64,000 nt of DNA. Source: Haloferax denitrificans ATCC 35960 (GTDB taxonomy: Archaea; Halobacteriota; Halobacteria; Halobacteriales; Haloferacaceae). Position 1 is the first letter of the stretch. The number at the start of each line of letters is the position of its first letter. Under the pieces are notes generated by a model that did not search any database, was not told the origin of the DNA, and was given only the letters and a program-made list of their open reading frames with translations. This document shows, one piece after another, positions 44,640 to 53,179 of the stretch. The translations under genes and the position numbers were made by a program. The DNA lies in the NCBI RefSeq assembly GCF_000337795.1, contig NZ_AOLP01000019.1, forward strand, positions 124,001 through 188,000, written 5' to 3'.

Positions 44640-45200
44640 ATGACAGACGACGCGTGGCTCGACGCCCTCCGCACGCACCGCGAACAGAAGGACCGCTATC
44701 TCGCCGCGGACCGAAATTCGCCGATTCCGCCGGACCAGCGGGACTTTTTCGACGGTCTCGACTACTTCGAGCCGGACCCCGACCTCCGATTCGAACTCGA
44801 ACTCCGCGAGTACGACGACCCAGAGCGCATCACCATCGGCACCTCGACCGACGGCGAGCGCGAGTACCTCGCGTGGGGGCGCTTCGAGTTCGAGGTCGAC
44901 GGCGAGACGTACGCGCTCGACGCCTACCGCGCCGACGCCGACGAGGACCGCCTGTGGGTGCCGTTCCGCGACGAGACGAACACCGAGGAGACCTACGGAG
45001 CGGGTCGCTACCTCGACCTCGAAGCCGCGGACCGGGGCGACGACGGGCGGTGGGTCGTCGATTTCAACTACGCGTACAACCCGTTTTGCGCCTACTCGCC
45101 GCGCTACGAGTGCCCGCTCGTCCCGATGGAGAACTGGCTCGAAGTCCGCATCGAGGCCGGCGAGAAGGACTACGCCGGGCCGGGCGACGCGGACGCGTAA
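44640..45200 (+). CDS. DUF1684 family protein
   Basis: 186 residues with the family features: LRTHREQKDRYLAADRNSPIPPDQRDFF split around the SPIP motif, GLDYFEPDPDLRFELEL, and the C-terminal DFNYAYNPFCAYSPRYECPLVPMENWL. The function is unknown; the ending resembles a small-molecule or metal site with two Cys. CTTAAC about 32 nt upstream fits a leaderless promoter. Confidence 0.85.
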   Translation: MTDDAWLDALRTHREQKDRYLAADRNSPIPPDQRDFFDGLDYFEPDPDLRFELELREYDDPERITIGTSTDGEREYLAWGRFEFEVDGETYALDAYRADADEDRLWVPFRDETNTEETYGAGRYLDLEAADRGDDGRWVVDFNYAYNPFCAYSPRYECPLVPMENWLEVRIEAGEKDYAGPGDADA

Positions 45201-45251
45201 CGGACAGACGCGTCGCTCGGGGACGAGCGGAAACGAGAGAGAACCCGCAGA

Positions 45252-45542
45252 TTACGCGTCGATACCGGCGCGGTAGGCGTCGGTGAAGTCGTCGGCGGTG
45301 CGCTGGACGCCGCGGGCGGCCTCCGCGAGCGCGTCGAGGGGGTCGACGCCGGGCTCCGTCTTGATAGAGAGGACGGGGTCCGTCTGTCCGCCGGACTGTT
45401 CGGGGTTCACGTCGTAGGTCGCGGCCGTGACGGTGTCGGTCTGGAGGAGTTCGCCCTTCAGGACGTTCATGAAGGTGTGGTCCTCGCCGCCGATTTCGAT
45501 GCGGAGTTCCTCGTCGGTCTTGTCGATGACCCGCAGTTCCAT
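45252..45542 (-). CDS. rpoL: DNA-directed RNA polymerase subunit Rpo11 (RpoL)
   Basis: 96 residues of the RPB11/AC19 family: [28 protein letters not shown], with the HTFMN word that marks the dimerisation helix with Rpo3, followed by LKGELLQ. It forms the assembly platform with Rpo3. Start at 45542. Confidence 0.92.
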   Translation of the reverse strand: MELRVIDKTDEELRIEIGGEDHTFMNVLKGELLQTDTVTAATYDVNPEQSGGQTDPVLSIKTEPGVDPLDALAEAARGVQRTADDFTDAYRAGIDA

Positions 45543-45568
45543 GGCTCTCCGTTCCCTCCAGCGGCGTT

Positions 45569-46567
45569 TTAACGTTTCGTCTCGGGAACCGCGACCAGTT
45601 CGTCGAAATCGGGGTCCGCGTCGAGGAGTTCGTATCGTCCCTCGCCGTCCGGGGACGAAACGACGCCCTCGGCGACGAGGTGGTCGAGGTGAGCGAACGC
45701 CTCGCCGGGGCCGTGGAGGATGTGGATGCCCGAGAGGTCGCCGAACAGGTGCGCGCTCACGGTCCACGCGTCCGTGGGGCCGTGTTCGTCGAGAACGGAG
45801 ACGACGCGCTCGGTGCGCTCGCGGTGGTGTTCGGCGATGACGCGCGCCCGCCCGGCGGGGTCGGAGATGGGGTCGCGGTGGCCGGGCCACGCCCGCTCGA
45901 AGTCGAGGTCGGCGAGGCGCGCGAGGCTGTCGAGATAGGTTTCGAGCGGGCGGTCGACCCGCAGGTCAGCGCCGCCGACGTTCGGGGTGTACTTCGGGAG
46001 GATGACGTCGCCGACGTACGCCTCGCGGCCCGCGCCGCGCTCGCCGTCGAACGCGAAGGCGCTCAGTCCGGCGGCGTGGCCGGGGAGGTGGACGACTTCG
46101 AGTTCGCCGTCGCCGGCGGCGATGCGGTCGCCGTCCTCCACGGGCGTCACGTCGACGCGCCCGCCTCGGAGGTCGTCGTGACCGTCGAGGTAGTCGGTCA
46201 CCTCGGCGCGCGGGCCGCCGGGGATGCGCCACTCGTCGAAGCGGCGCTCGCGAATCGAGCGCTCGGCCGCAATCGCGTCGGGGTCGCCCGCGACGATACC
46301 CGCGTCGTCGGCGTGGACGTAGACCGGCGCGCCGCTTTCGGCCTGTAGTTCGGCCGCGAGTCCGGCGTGGTCGGCGTGCCAGTGGGTGAGGACGATGGCT
46401 TCGAGGTCGGCGACCTCGTGGTCGGCCGCCGCGAGTCCCTCGCGGAGGTCCCGCCGGACCGAGTCGGTCGCCACGCCGGCGTCGACGAGCGTCGGCCGGT
46501 CGCCGGGGAGGAAATAGGCGTTGTTCCGCCCCTCGAAGACGGTGTTCCCGAGCCGTATTCGTTCCAT
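45569..46567 (-). CDS. Metallo-beta-lactamase-fold hydrolase with C-terminal winged-helix-like domain
   Basis: 332 residues. The MBL zinc site is complete: [12 protein letters not shown] (HxHxDH), LPGHAAG, YVGDVIL and WPGHRDPI. The C-terminal 80 residues ([20 protein letters not shown], then [23 protein letters not shown]) look like the LACTB2-type winged-helix extension seen in hydrolases and nucleases of this fold. The substrate is unknown. Start [13 protein letters not shown]. Confidence 0.88.
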   Translation of the reverse strand: MERIRLGNTVFEGRNNAYFLPGDRPTLVDAGVATDSVRRDLREGLAAADHEVADLEAIVLTHWHADHAGLAAELQAESGAPVYVHADDAGIVAGDPDAIAAERSIRERRFDEWRIPGGPRAEVTDYLDGHDDLRGGRVDVTPVEDGDRIAAGDGELEVVHLPGHAAGLSAFAFDGERGAGREAYVGDVILPKYTPNVGGADLRVDRPLETYLDSLARLADLDFERAWPGHRDPISDPAGRARVIAEHHRERTERVVSVLDEHGPTDAWTVSAHLFGDLSGIHILHGPGEAFAHLDHLVAEGVVSSPDGEGRYELLDADPDFDELVAVPETKR

Positions 46568-46731
46568 GCGACCACCTGGCCGCCGAGGTGCATGATTATT
46601 CCGACTGGTCATGGCGGCGGCGTCCCGCGGAGCGGCCGAGCGTCGCCCGGCCATCGGCGCGTCGGCGGCCCGCGCGCCGGCCCGACGCCCGACACATTCA
46701 AAAGCCGGCCGCGCATCGAATCGCACGTCGA

Positions 46732-47845
46732 ATGCCGGTGGACTTCTACGAACTCCTCGGGGTCGAACGCGACGCCGAGACGGCGGAGATAAAACAGGCC
46801 TTTCGTCAGCGGGCGCGGGAGTACCATCCCGACGTCAACGACGACGAGCGAGCGACCGCGCAGTTCACCGTCGTCCGGAAGGCCTACGAAGTCCTCACCG
46901 ACGACGCCGAGCGCGCCGACTACGACCGGATGGGTCACGGCCCGTACGTCGAGAAACGCCTCGACGGCCTGACGAAGTTCAAGTACCCCGGAAAAGACGG
47001 CAAGAACGGCGGACGCGGCAAGTCTGGCACCGGCGGTCGGTCGGCTTCGCGACGGTCGTCGGCCGGGCGGTCGGCTTCGTCGTCGTCCACAACGTCGTCG
47101 TCCTCGTCTTCTCGGTCGTCCTCTCAGCGCGCGTCGTCGTCCTCTCGGCGGTCGTCGTCCGCGTCGAGTTCGTCGCGGTCGGGTCGGTCGCGCGCCTCCG
47201 GGTCGTCCTCGTCGTCGCGGACCGCGGGCGCATCGCAGTCGTCGGCCGCGGGCGGGTCGTCGCGCGGCCGCACCCGAACTTCGGAGTCCGGTCGGTCCGG
47301 TCGGACCGGGACGACCGGCCGGTTCGAACGCGGACGCGACGGCTCCGAGTCGGCGGCCACGACCGCGCCCCCGTCGGGCGCGACGAACCCGCTTTGGTAC
47401 GGCTGGAGCGTCTCACTCGTCGCGCTGGTCGCGTATCTCGGCGGTTTCGCGTGGCACCTCGCGGGCGACGGCGCGGGGTTCGCGGCCGCGCTCGCGTCGC
47501 TCGACACCGCCGCGCCCGCCGCGGGACTCCTCGCGTCGTCGCCGCTGTCCCCTGCCGTCTCTCACGGCACTGGGGGCCGCGGCGACGCCGGCGGCGCTCG
47601 CCCTCCCGGTCGCGGCGGCGCTCCTCGCCGTCTCGCTCACGGGGGTCATCGCCCGGTTCGGCCACGCGTGGACCACGTGGGTCTACGCGCTCGCGGCGGC
47701 CGTCCCGCTGGCGCTCGTGGCGGCCGGCGCGGTCGGCGTCGGCCGGCCCGTCGCGGTCGACCTCCTCGGCTTCGTCGTCTGCCCGCTCCTCGGGGCCGGC
47801 GGCTTCGTCGTCGACGCCGGGTGGTATCTCCTCGCCTCGCGGTAG
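46732..47845 (+). pseudogene. J-domain membrane protein with SR-rich linker, frameshifted in this sequence
   Basis: The N-terminal J-domain (DFYELLGVERDAETAEIKQAF, HPD in EYHPDVNDDE) should stimulate a DnaK ATPase. A linker of about 100 residues follows, almost entirely Ser/Arg/Gly/Thr, then a hydrophobic helix (GWSVSLVALVAYLGGFAWHL). After about 47545 this frame becomes arginine-rich nonsense. One base shift restores further membrane segments (SLTGVIARF, YALAAAVPLALVAAGAVGVG, LLGFVVCPLLGAGGFVVDAG) ending at 47845. The extra base is most likely one C in 47549-47552 (or one G in 47572-47576); without it the product is 370 residues with about four helices. Confidence 0.75.
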
Positions 47846-47906
47846 TCGCCGCGGCGCGGGGCCGCCCTCGCCCACGGTTTTTGTCGCTCGCGCCCGACGG
47901 ACCGGT

Positions 47907-48581
47907 ATGACCATTCCGACCGATTCGGTCCGGCGGTTCCGACTCCGCGGCGTGAACGCGTACCTCGTCTCCGACGGGTCGGAGACGGTGCTCGTCGACG
48001 CCGGGACGCCGTGGGACCGCGACCGACTCCTCCGCGGCCTCGCTCGCTCCGACCTCGACCCCGGCGCTATCGACCGGGTGCTCGTGACGCACTTCGACCT
48101 CGACCACGTCGGGACGCTCGCCTCGCTCAGCCTCCGCGACGACGTGCCGATTCACCTCGCCGAGCCGGACGCCTCGCACCTGACCGGCGCGTCGAAGCCG
48201 TCTCTCACCTCGCTGAAAGGCGTCGCACAGCGCGCGCTCGCGTCGTTCGTCGAGCGACCGACGAACCCCGTGGAGGTCGTCCGCGACGGCGACGAACTCG
48301 GCGGCTTCGTCGCGTACCGGACGCCGGGGCACACCCCCGGTCACACCGCGTTCGTCCACGAGGGCCACGGCGTCGCGTTCGTCGGCGACATGGTCCGCGA
48401 GTCGAACGGGCGTCTCGGGCTGTTGCCGGGGTTTATCGCGACCGACGCCGCGGAGAACAGGCGGAGCGTCCGCGAGTTCGCGGCGCGGTGCCCGCCGGTC
48501 GACGTCGTCGCGATGGGCCACGGCGAGCCGGTCACGGAGTACGGATTCGGCGCGCTCAAGCGACTCGCGGACAAGCTCTGA
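47907..48581 (+). CDS. Metallo-beta-lactamase-fold hydrolase
   Basis: 224 residues with VLVTHFDLDHVGTLASL (HxDxDH, Phe between), RTPGHTPGHTAF, AFVGDMVRES and MGHGEPVTEYG. The first metal motif is THFDLDH, typical of many archaeal members of this superfamily. Substrate unknown. Start ATG 47907, 61 bp after the restored J-domain stop. Confidence 0.88.
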   Translation: MTIPTDSVRRFRLRGVNAYLVSDGSETVLVDAGTPWDRDRLLRGLARSDLDPGAIDRVLVTHFDLDHVGTLASLSLRDDVPIHLAEPDASHLTGASKPSLTSLKGVAQRALASFVERPTNPVEVVRDGDELGGFVAYRTPGHTPGHTAFVHEGHGVAFVGDMVRESNGRLGLLPGFIATDAAENRRSVREFAARCPPVDVVAMGHGEPVTEYGFGALKRLADKL

Positions 48582-48991
48582 GCGGAGAGAGCGCTCTGGG
48601 AGCGTGAGTACGCAGTTACGTGACGACGAGACGCCGAGCCGTCGCTCGCGTCTGAGTTAAGAGCGGGGACCGCGGCCGAGCGCAGGTCCCCGGACTGACC
48701 AAGCCACTGCGAGGAGCACCAGTCTCACAGCTGCCTGACGCGCCCGGCGGAAGTGAATCGAACCACGCGCGTCAATACCACGTTGGACACTAGTTGTAAA
48801 AAGTCCTTTGTTATCGCCAATTAGAACCACGGCCTCCAGAACGACTGGATAAATATGCTCTTATGTGAGCCATTTAGCCGATTCAACTGTACAGATGGTA
48901 ACCTTCATGGTTGTTACTGGACGAACGAACGGTAGAATCGTGAAGAATCTATCGAATCCGCGGACGAGGGTCGAATACGGCCGAAAACAGG
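48582..48991. other. 410-bp convergent intergenic region with an AT-rich core
   Basis: Lies between the 3' ends of two convergent genes. The first part has a GGGGACC-N-GGTCCCC hairpin (about 48664-48691). From about 48780 to 48970 the base composition is visibly AT-richer than the rest of the window, with TATA-like words on both strands (GATAAATATG, 48848-48857). No ORF longer than about 26 codons seems real. It could hold a small RNA or the remnant of a foreign insert. Confidence 0.4.
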
Positions 48992-49618
48992 CTATCTGAC
49001 CAGATACGGGTCCGCTCCGGGCATGAAGCGGCCGAGGTCCGACTCGCGGCGGAAGTCGGTCGACTGAAGCTCCAGCAGGCCGGCGACGAGTTCGTCGTGG
49101 TCGCCGTCGTCCCACTCGGCGGGGTCCTTGATGGGCAACACGAGGAAGCCGCTCCCGCGGAGTTCCTCGCCGTGGAGTCGTTCCATGTCGACGTCGGTCT
49201 TCCAGCCGACGGACGTGTAGTTGTTCAGGACGTGCTTCGTCGCCACCGCGCCGACCGGCAGGAGCACGTGGGCGGCGATAGCGCGGAGCTCCGCGTCGAA
49301 AAACCGCTCCATGTCGGTGTAGTCGGCCGCCGACGGCGTCCCGTCCGGGACGCACATGTGGAGATACGAGAGGAACGTGCGGTTCACCGTCGGTTCGTCG
49401 CCCGTCTCGGCCAGCAACTCGCCGTCTTCGAGCGCCGGGAACAGCCGCTCGCCCGCTTCCCCCGAAAAGGGGATGCCGGTCTCGACGCCCCCGTGGACGC
49501 CGGGGTGGTCGCCGATGACGTGGAAGTCGGCGTTGGCGTCGCCGTAGCCGGGGACGTACCGGTCACACGACGGTCGCATGTCGAACGGGTTTCTCGTGCG
49601 GTCGGTTACGTTTCTCAC
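48992..49618 (-). CDS. Uracil-DNA glycosylase superfamily protein
   Basis: 208 residues of the UDG fold: FHVIGDHPGVHGGVETGIPFSGEAGERL is the motif-1 region with the GD(H)PG water-activating segment, and VLLPVGAVATKHVLN and FLVLPIKDPAEWDD are later motifs. It probably removes uracil from DNA, or is a relative with altered specificity. GTG 49618 is preceded by TTTACT at about 28 nt, so a leaderless start there is preferred over MRPSCDRYVPG further in. Confidence 0.85.
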   Translation of the reverse strand: MRNVTDRTRNPFDMRPSCDRYVPGYGDANADFHVIGDHPGVHGGVETGIPFSGEAGERLFPALEDGELLAETGDEPTVNRTFLSYLHMCVPDGTPSAADYTDMERFFDAELRAIAAHVLLPVGAVATKHVLNNYTSVGWKTDVDMERLHGEELRGSGFLVLPIKDPAEWDDGDHDELVAGLLELQSTDFRRESDLGRFMPGADPYLVR

Positions 49619-49739
49619 GGTACTCTCTGTGGGAGCGGGGAGTAAAGAAGACGTGGTTCGGCCCGATATCGTACACGAACGAGCGTGAGGAACGCATCGA
49701 GAGAGAACGTCGTCCGCGCCGTCGACTCGGTGAGCGCCC

Positions 49740-50213
49740 TCAGAGTTCGACGCCCGACGGGATGAGGCTCTGGCTCCGCAGGAGCCTCCCGTCGCCGTCG
49801 TAGACGAGGAACGTCGATTTCTCGAAGGTCTCGAAGTGGTCGCCCTCGATGGCCACGTCGACGCGGTAGCGCCCCTCGTCGTCGCCCGCGGCGCGCCCGT
49901 ACTCGCGGGCCGCGCGGATGAAGTCGAGGACGTCCTCCGCCCGAGCGTTGAGTTCGAGGACGTAGTCACCGGTCAGTCGGTCCGTCACGCTCACGACGCC
50001 GCGGGCGTCGTCGGCGTCGACGGAGTCTTGCAACCGAAAGGAGACGTCCAGTTCCTCCGCGGCGAGCACGTCGCCGCTGGTCGAGAGGAACCGAGACCGA
50101 AGCTCCTCGGCCGGGCCGTAGAAGTCGATAGATACTGTGGGTTGGCGGGGGTCGCCGTCGTCCTCGTACCAGTCGACGTCGCGGACATCGAGTTCGAAGT
50201 AGTCACGCCGCAT
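49740..50213 (-). CDS. Haloarchaeal protein of unknown function
   Basis: 157 residues, acidic and soluble, mainly beta strands (MRRDYFELDVRDVDWYEDD, TVSIDFYGPAEELRSRF, YVLELNARAEDVLDFIRAAR) ending FLVYDGDGRLLRSQSLIPSGVEL. It looks like one compact conserved domain; no catalytic motif. Confidence 0.75.
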   Translation of the reverse strand: MRRDYFELDVRDVDWYEDDGDPRQPTVSIDFYGPAEELRSRFLSTSGDVLAAEELDVSFRLQDSVDADDARGVVSVTDRLTGDYVLELNARAEDVLDFIRAAREYGRAAGDDEGRYRVDVAIEGDHFETFEKSTFLVYDGDGRLLRSQSLIPSGVEL

Positions 50214-50421
50214 TCCGTACTGTTGGTTGTACTGCGCGGCCTATTAACGTGACGCCACCCGAACCGGGGTTCCGGAGTCGAAACCGACGGAATGGCCCGA
50301 TTCGACGCGGAAACGCCGCTCTCGTCGGTTCCGGCCACCGCCGGAGTCGGGGCGCGTCGAGCGAGCGCCGGCCCCGCGTCGGTCACAACGGTTATCGGCC
50401 GCCGCCGCGAGCGGACCGCGT

Positions 50422-50787
50422 ATGGAACCCGTCAACCTCGACGAGAGCTTCGCGTCGTTCGACGAGACGTGGGCCCCGAGAATCGCCGCGGAGCTGAACG
50501 ACCACGCGGTGAAGGTCGCGAAGTTCGACGGCGAGTTCGTCTGGCACGCCCACGACGAGACCGACGAGCTGTTTCTCGTCCGCGACGGGCGGCTCCGAAT
50601 CGAGTTCCGCGACCGCGACGACGCGGACCTCGGACCGGGCGACCTGCTCGTGGTCCCCCGCGGCGTCGAACACCGCCCCGTGGCGCTCGAACCGACCGAG
50701 GTGCTCCTCGTCGAGCCGACCGAGACGCTCAACACCGGCGACGCCGCGGAGAGCGACCTCACTCACGACCCCGAGCGGCTCTCCTGA
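50422..50787 (+). CDS. Cupin-domain protein
   Basis: 121 residues, a single cupin barrel. Motif 1 is EFVWHAHDETDELFLVRDGRLRIEF (two His and one Glu metal ligands) and motif 2 is DLLVVPRGVEHRPVAL (third His). It may be a mannose-isomerase-like or regulatory cupin. GTTATC at about 30 nt upstream fits a leaderless start. Confidence 0.88.
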   Translation: MEPVNLDESFASFDETWAPRIAAELNDHAVKVAKFDGEFVWHAHDETDELFLVRDGRLRIEFRDRDDADLGPGDLLVVPRGVEHRPVALEPTEVLLVEPTETLNTGDAAESDLTHDPERLS

Positions 50788-50884
50788 GGTACCGTCCGGT
50801 CCGGGGACCGCCTGCGACCCCGCCGCCTCGCCGGCGTGCCCGCGCCGTCGGTAGTTTTTACCTGTCAGACCGTGCGATTGTCCT

Positions 50885-51382
50885 ATGGTCTGGGTCCGCT
50901 CCGAACACGCGGGTGCGCTGGCGGTCGTCTCGACGTGGCTCTGCGCGCTCCTCCCGTGGAACGTCACGTACACGCCGAACGTCTCGGGTGTGAGCCTGCT
51001 TTTCGTCCGGTTTCCCTTCGCCGAGATTCAGTTCGCGTGGGGGCTATCCAGCCGCGTCGCAATCAGAAGCCCGCTGTCCGCGCTGTCGCTCCAGTCGGGA
51101 CAGACCGTCGCCGCCGCGTATCAGGCGTGGGTCGTCGGCGCGGCCGTCCTCGCGCTCGCGGTGCTGTTCTCCCTCGTCTACTACCTGCGCGACGAGCGGG
51201 TCGAAGCCGGCCCGGTCGACCCCGTTCGGGTCCTCGGCGGCCTCCTCGGCGTCGTCGGCGTCGTCCTCGCCGCGGCGACGTACCTCCTCGTGACGCGCGG
51301 GCTTCCGGGGATTCCGCTCCCCCTCGGCGTCGTCATCTCGCTCGTCCTCGCCGGCGTCCTCCTGACCGTCGACCGCACCTGA
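50885..51382 (+). CDS. Polytopic membrane protein of unknown function
   Basis: 165 residues, four hydrophobic stretches (GALAVVSTWLCALLPW, LLFVRFPFAEIQFAWGL, AWVVGAAVLALAVLFSLVYY, LGGLLGVVGVVLAAATYLLV and a last short one). TTTTTACC about 28 nt before the ATG supports the start. It precedes the pilus genes on the same strand, separated by about 100 bp with its own promoter for the ATPase gene, so a link is not proven. Confidence 0.75.
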   Translation: MVWVRSEHAGALAVVSTWLCALLPWNVTYTPNVSGVSLLFVRFPFAEIQFAWGLSSRVAIRSPLSALSLQSGQTVAAAYQAWVVGAAVLALAVLFSLVYYLRDERVEAGPVDPVRVLGGLLGVVGVVLAAATYLLVTRGLPGIPLPLGVVISLVLAGVLLTVDRT

Positions 51383-51483
51383 GCCGAGGCCGCGAGCCGG
51401 TCGTTCACAGCGAGTGACAGTCTCCCGCGCGGACCTTTTAAGTACTGACCCGCCATACCTCCCGACCAACTGACCGGGTGACG

Positions 51484-53178
51484 ATGCCACGAGATACGAC
51501 CACTGAGACGAAGGCGATACGCGACTCGCCGGCCGACAGAGGGGTGTTGAGACTCCTCGCCGGCGGGGAGTTCGACGCCGCGGCCGCCGAAGCCGAGCGG
51601 CTCCTGCGCCGGACCGCGGAGATGTTGCGGGGGTCTGACCTCGACGTGCATCCCCTTTCGCCCGACGACACGCCGCTCGGGACCTACGAGATTCCCGAGG
51701 GCCACGAGGAGGTCGACCGCTACTGGGTGAACGCCCCCTTCGCCTACGTCGTCGTCACCTACGACACGGACGCGACCGCCCACCAGTACCACACCGTCGA
51801 GCCCGACCTCGACGAGTTCGAATCGGCGCTACTCGAACGCGTCCGCACAGACGTCCGCGACCCGCTTTTGTACCGCCGCGAGGCCGACCCGCGGACCGAG
51901 ACGGCGCTCGTCGAGGAGCTCCAGTCGATTCTCGAACAGTACGGGCTGGAACTCGACATGAACACCTTCTACACGCTTCTGTACTACCTCCGGCGCGACT
52001 TCCACGGCTACGGGCCGCTGGACCCGCTGATGAAGGACCCGCACATCGAGGACATCTCGTGTGACGGCTACGACCTGCCGCTTTTCGTCTACCACGACGA
52101 GTACACCGACATCGCCACCAACGTCTCGTTCGAGGCCGAGGAGCTCGACAACTACGTCATCCGACTCGCCCAGCGCTCGGGCCAGCACATCAGCGTCGGC
52201 GACCCCGTCCTCGGGACGACGCTCCCGAACGGCGCGCGCGCCGAGTTGGCCCTCGGCGAGGAGGTCACGCCGCGGGGGTCGGCGTTCACCATCCGCCTCT
52301 ACGCCGAAGAGCCGTTCACGCCCATCGACCTCGTGCGCTACGGCACGTTCTCCATCGAGCAGATGGCCTACCTGTGGCTCTGTATCGAACACAACAAGAG
52401 CCTCATCTTCGCCGGCGGGACGGCCTCGGGCAAGACCACCTCGATGAACGCGGTGTCGATGTTCGTCCCGCCGCGGTCGAAGGTGCTTTCCATCGAGGAC
52501 ACCCGCGAACTCGCGCTCTACCACGACAACTGGCTGTCGTCGGTCACCCGCGAGCGACTCCACGAGGGGACCGATATCTCGATGTACGACCTGCTTCGGT
52601 CCGCGCTCCGGCACCGCCCCGAGTACATCATCGTCGGCGAGGTGCGCGGCGACGAGGCCGTGACGCTGTTTCAGGCGATGAACACCGGCCACACGACGTT
52701 CTCGACGATGCACGCCGACAGCATCGAGACGGTCATCAACCGCCTCGAAAACGAGCCCATCAACGTCCCGCGGGCGATGGTGCAGTCGCTCGACCTGCTG
52801 TGCGTCCAGACGCTCACCCGCCACGACGGCGAGCGCGTCCGCCGCTCGCAGACCATCGGCGAAATCGGCGACATCGACCAGCGGACCGGCGAGCTCGACT
52901 ACTCGTCGGCGTTCGCGTGGGAGCCCGAGACCGACACGTTCAGCCAGAACGATAGCTCGCTTCTCACCGAGATTCAGCGCGAGAACGGCTGGTCGCGGAC
53001 CGAGCTCCGGCGCGAGCTCCGGCGACGCGAGACGTTCCTCCGGTACCTCCTCGACAAGGACGTCTCCGACTACCGGCGCTTTACCGCGCTCATCAACGAG
53101 TACTACGCGGACTCGGAGGACGTGATGCGGCGCGTCGAGGCCGACGAGGACATCGTCGACGCCGGCCCGGAGGCCTGA
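51484..53178 (+). CDS. Type II/IV secretion system ATPase (PilB/TadA family)
   Basis: Motor ATPase for an archaeal type IV pilus-like system. About 564 residues. N-terminal helical domain, then the core: Walker A FAGGTASGKTTSMNAV, the Asp box VLSIEDTRELAL, Walker B EYIIVGEVRGDEAVTLFQAM and the His box NTGHTTFSTMHAD. An in-frame GTG at 51478 is a possible alternative start; CTTTTAAGT (about 51436) is the promoter. The membrane platform gene follows two bases after its stop. Confidence 0.92.
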   Translation: MPRDTTTETKAIRDSPADRGVLRLLAGGEFDAAAAEAERLLRRTAEMLRGSDLDVHPLSPDDTPLGTYEIPEGHEEVDRYWVNAPFAYVVVTYDTDATAHQYHTVEPDLDEFESALLERVRTDVRDPLLYRREADPRTETALVEELQSILEQYGLELDMNTFYTLLYYLRRDFHGYGPLDPLMKDPHIEDISCDGYDLPLFVYHDEYTDIATNVSFEAEELDNYVIRLAQRSGQHISVGDPVLGTTLPNGARAELALGEEVTPRGSAFTIRLYAEEPFTPIDLVRYGTFSIEQMAYLWLCIEHNKSLIFAGGTASGKTTSMNAVSMFVPPRSKVLSIEDTRELALYHDNWLSSVTRERLHEGTDISMYDLLRSALRHRPEYIIVGEVRGDEAVTLFQAMNTGHTTFSTMHADSIETVINRLENEPINVPRAMVQSLDLLCVQTLTRHDGERVRRSQTIGEIGDIDQRTGELDYSSAFAWEPETDTFSQNDSSLLTEIQRENGWSRTELRRELRRRETFLRYLLDKDVSDYRRFTALINEYYADSEDVMRRVEADEDIVDAGPEA

Positions 53179-53179
53179 G

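Noticed and set aside
48750-48775. tRNA T-arm-like sequence (complement GTGGTTCGATTCAC) in the AT-rich convergent region, possibly an attachment-site remnant
   Set aside because: The T-stem does not pair over five bases, and no acceptor or anticodon arm is present; no integrase is nearby.
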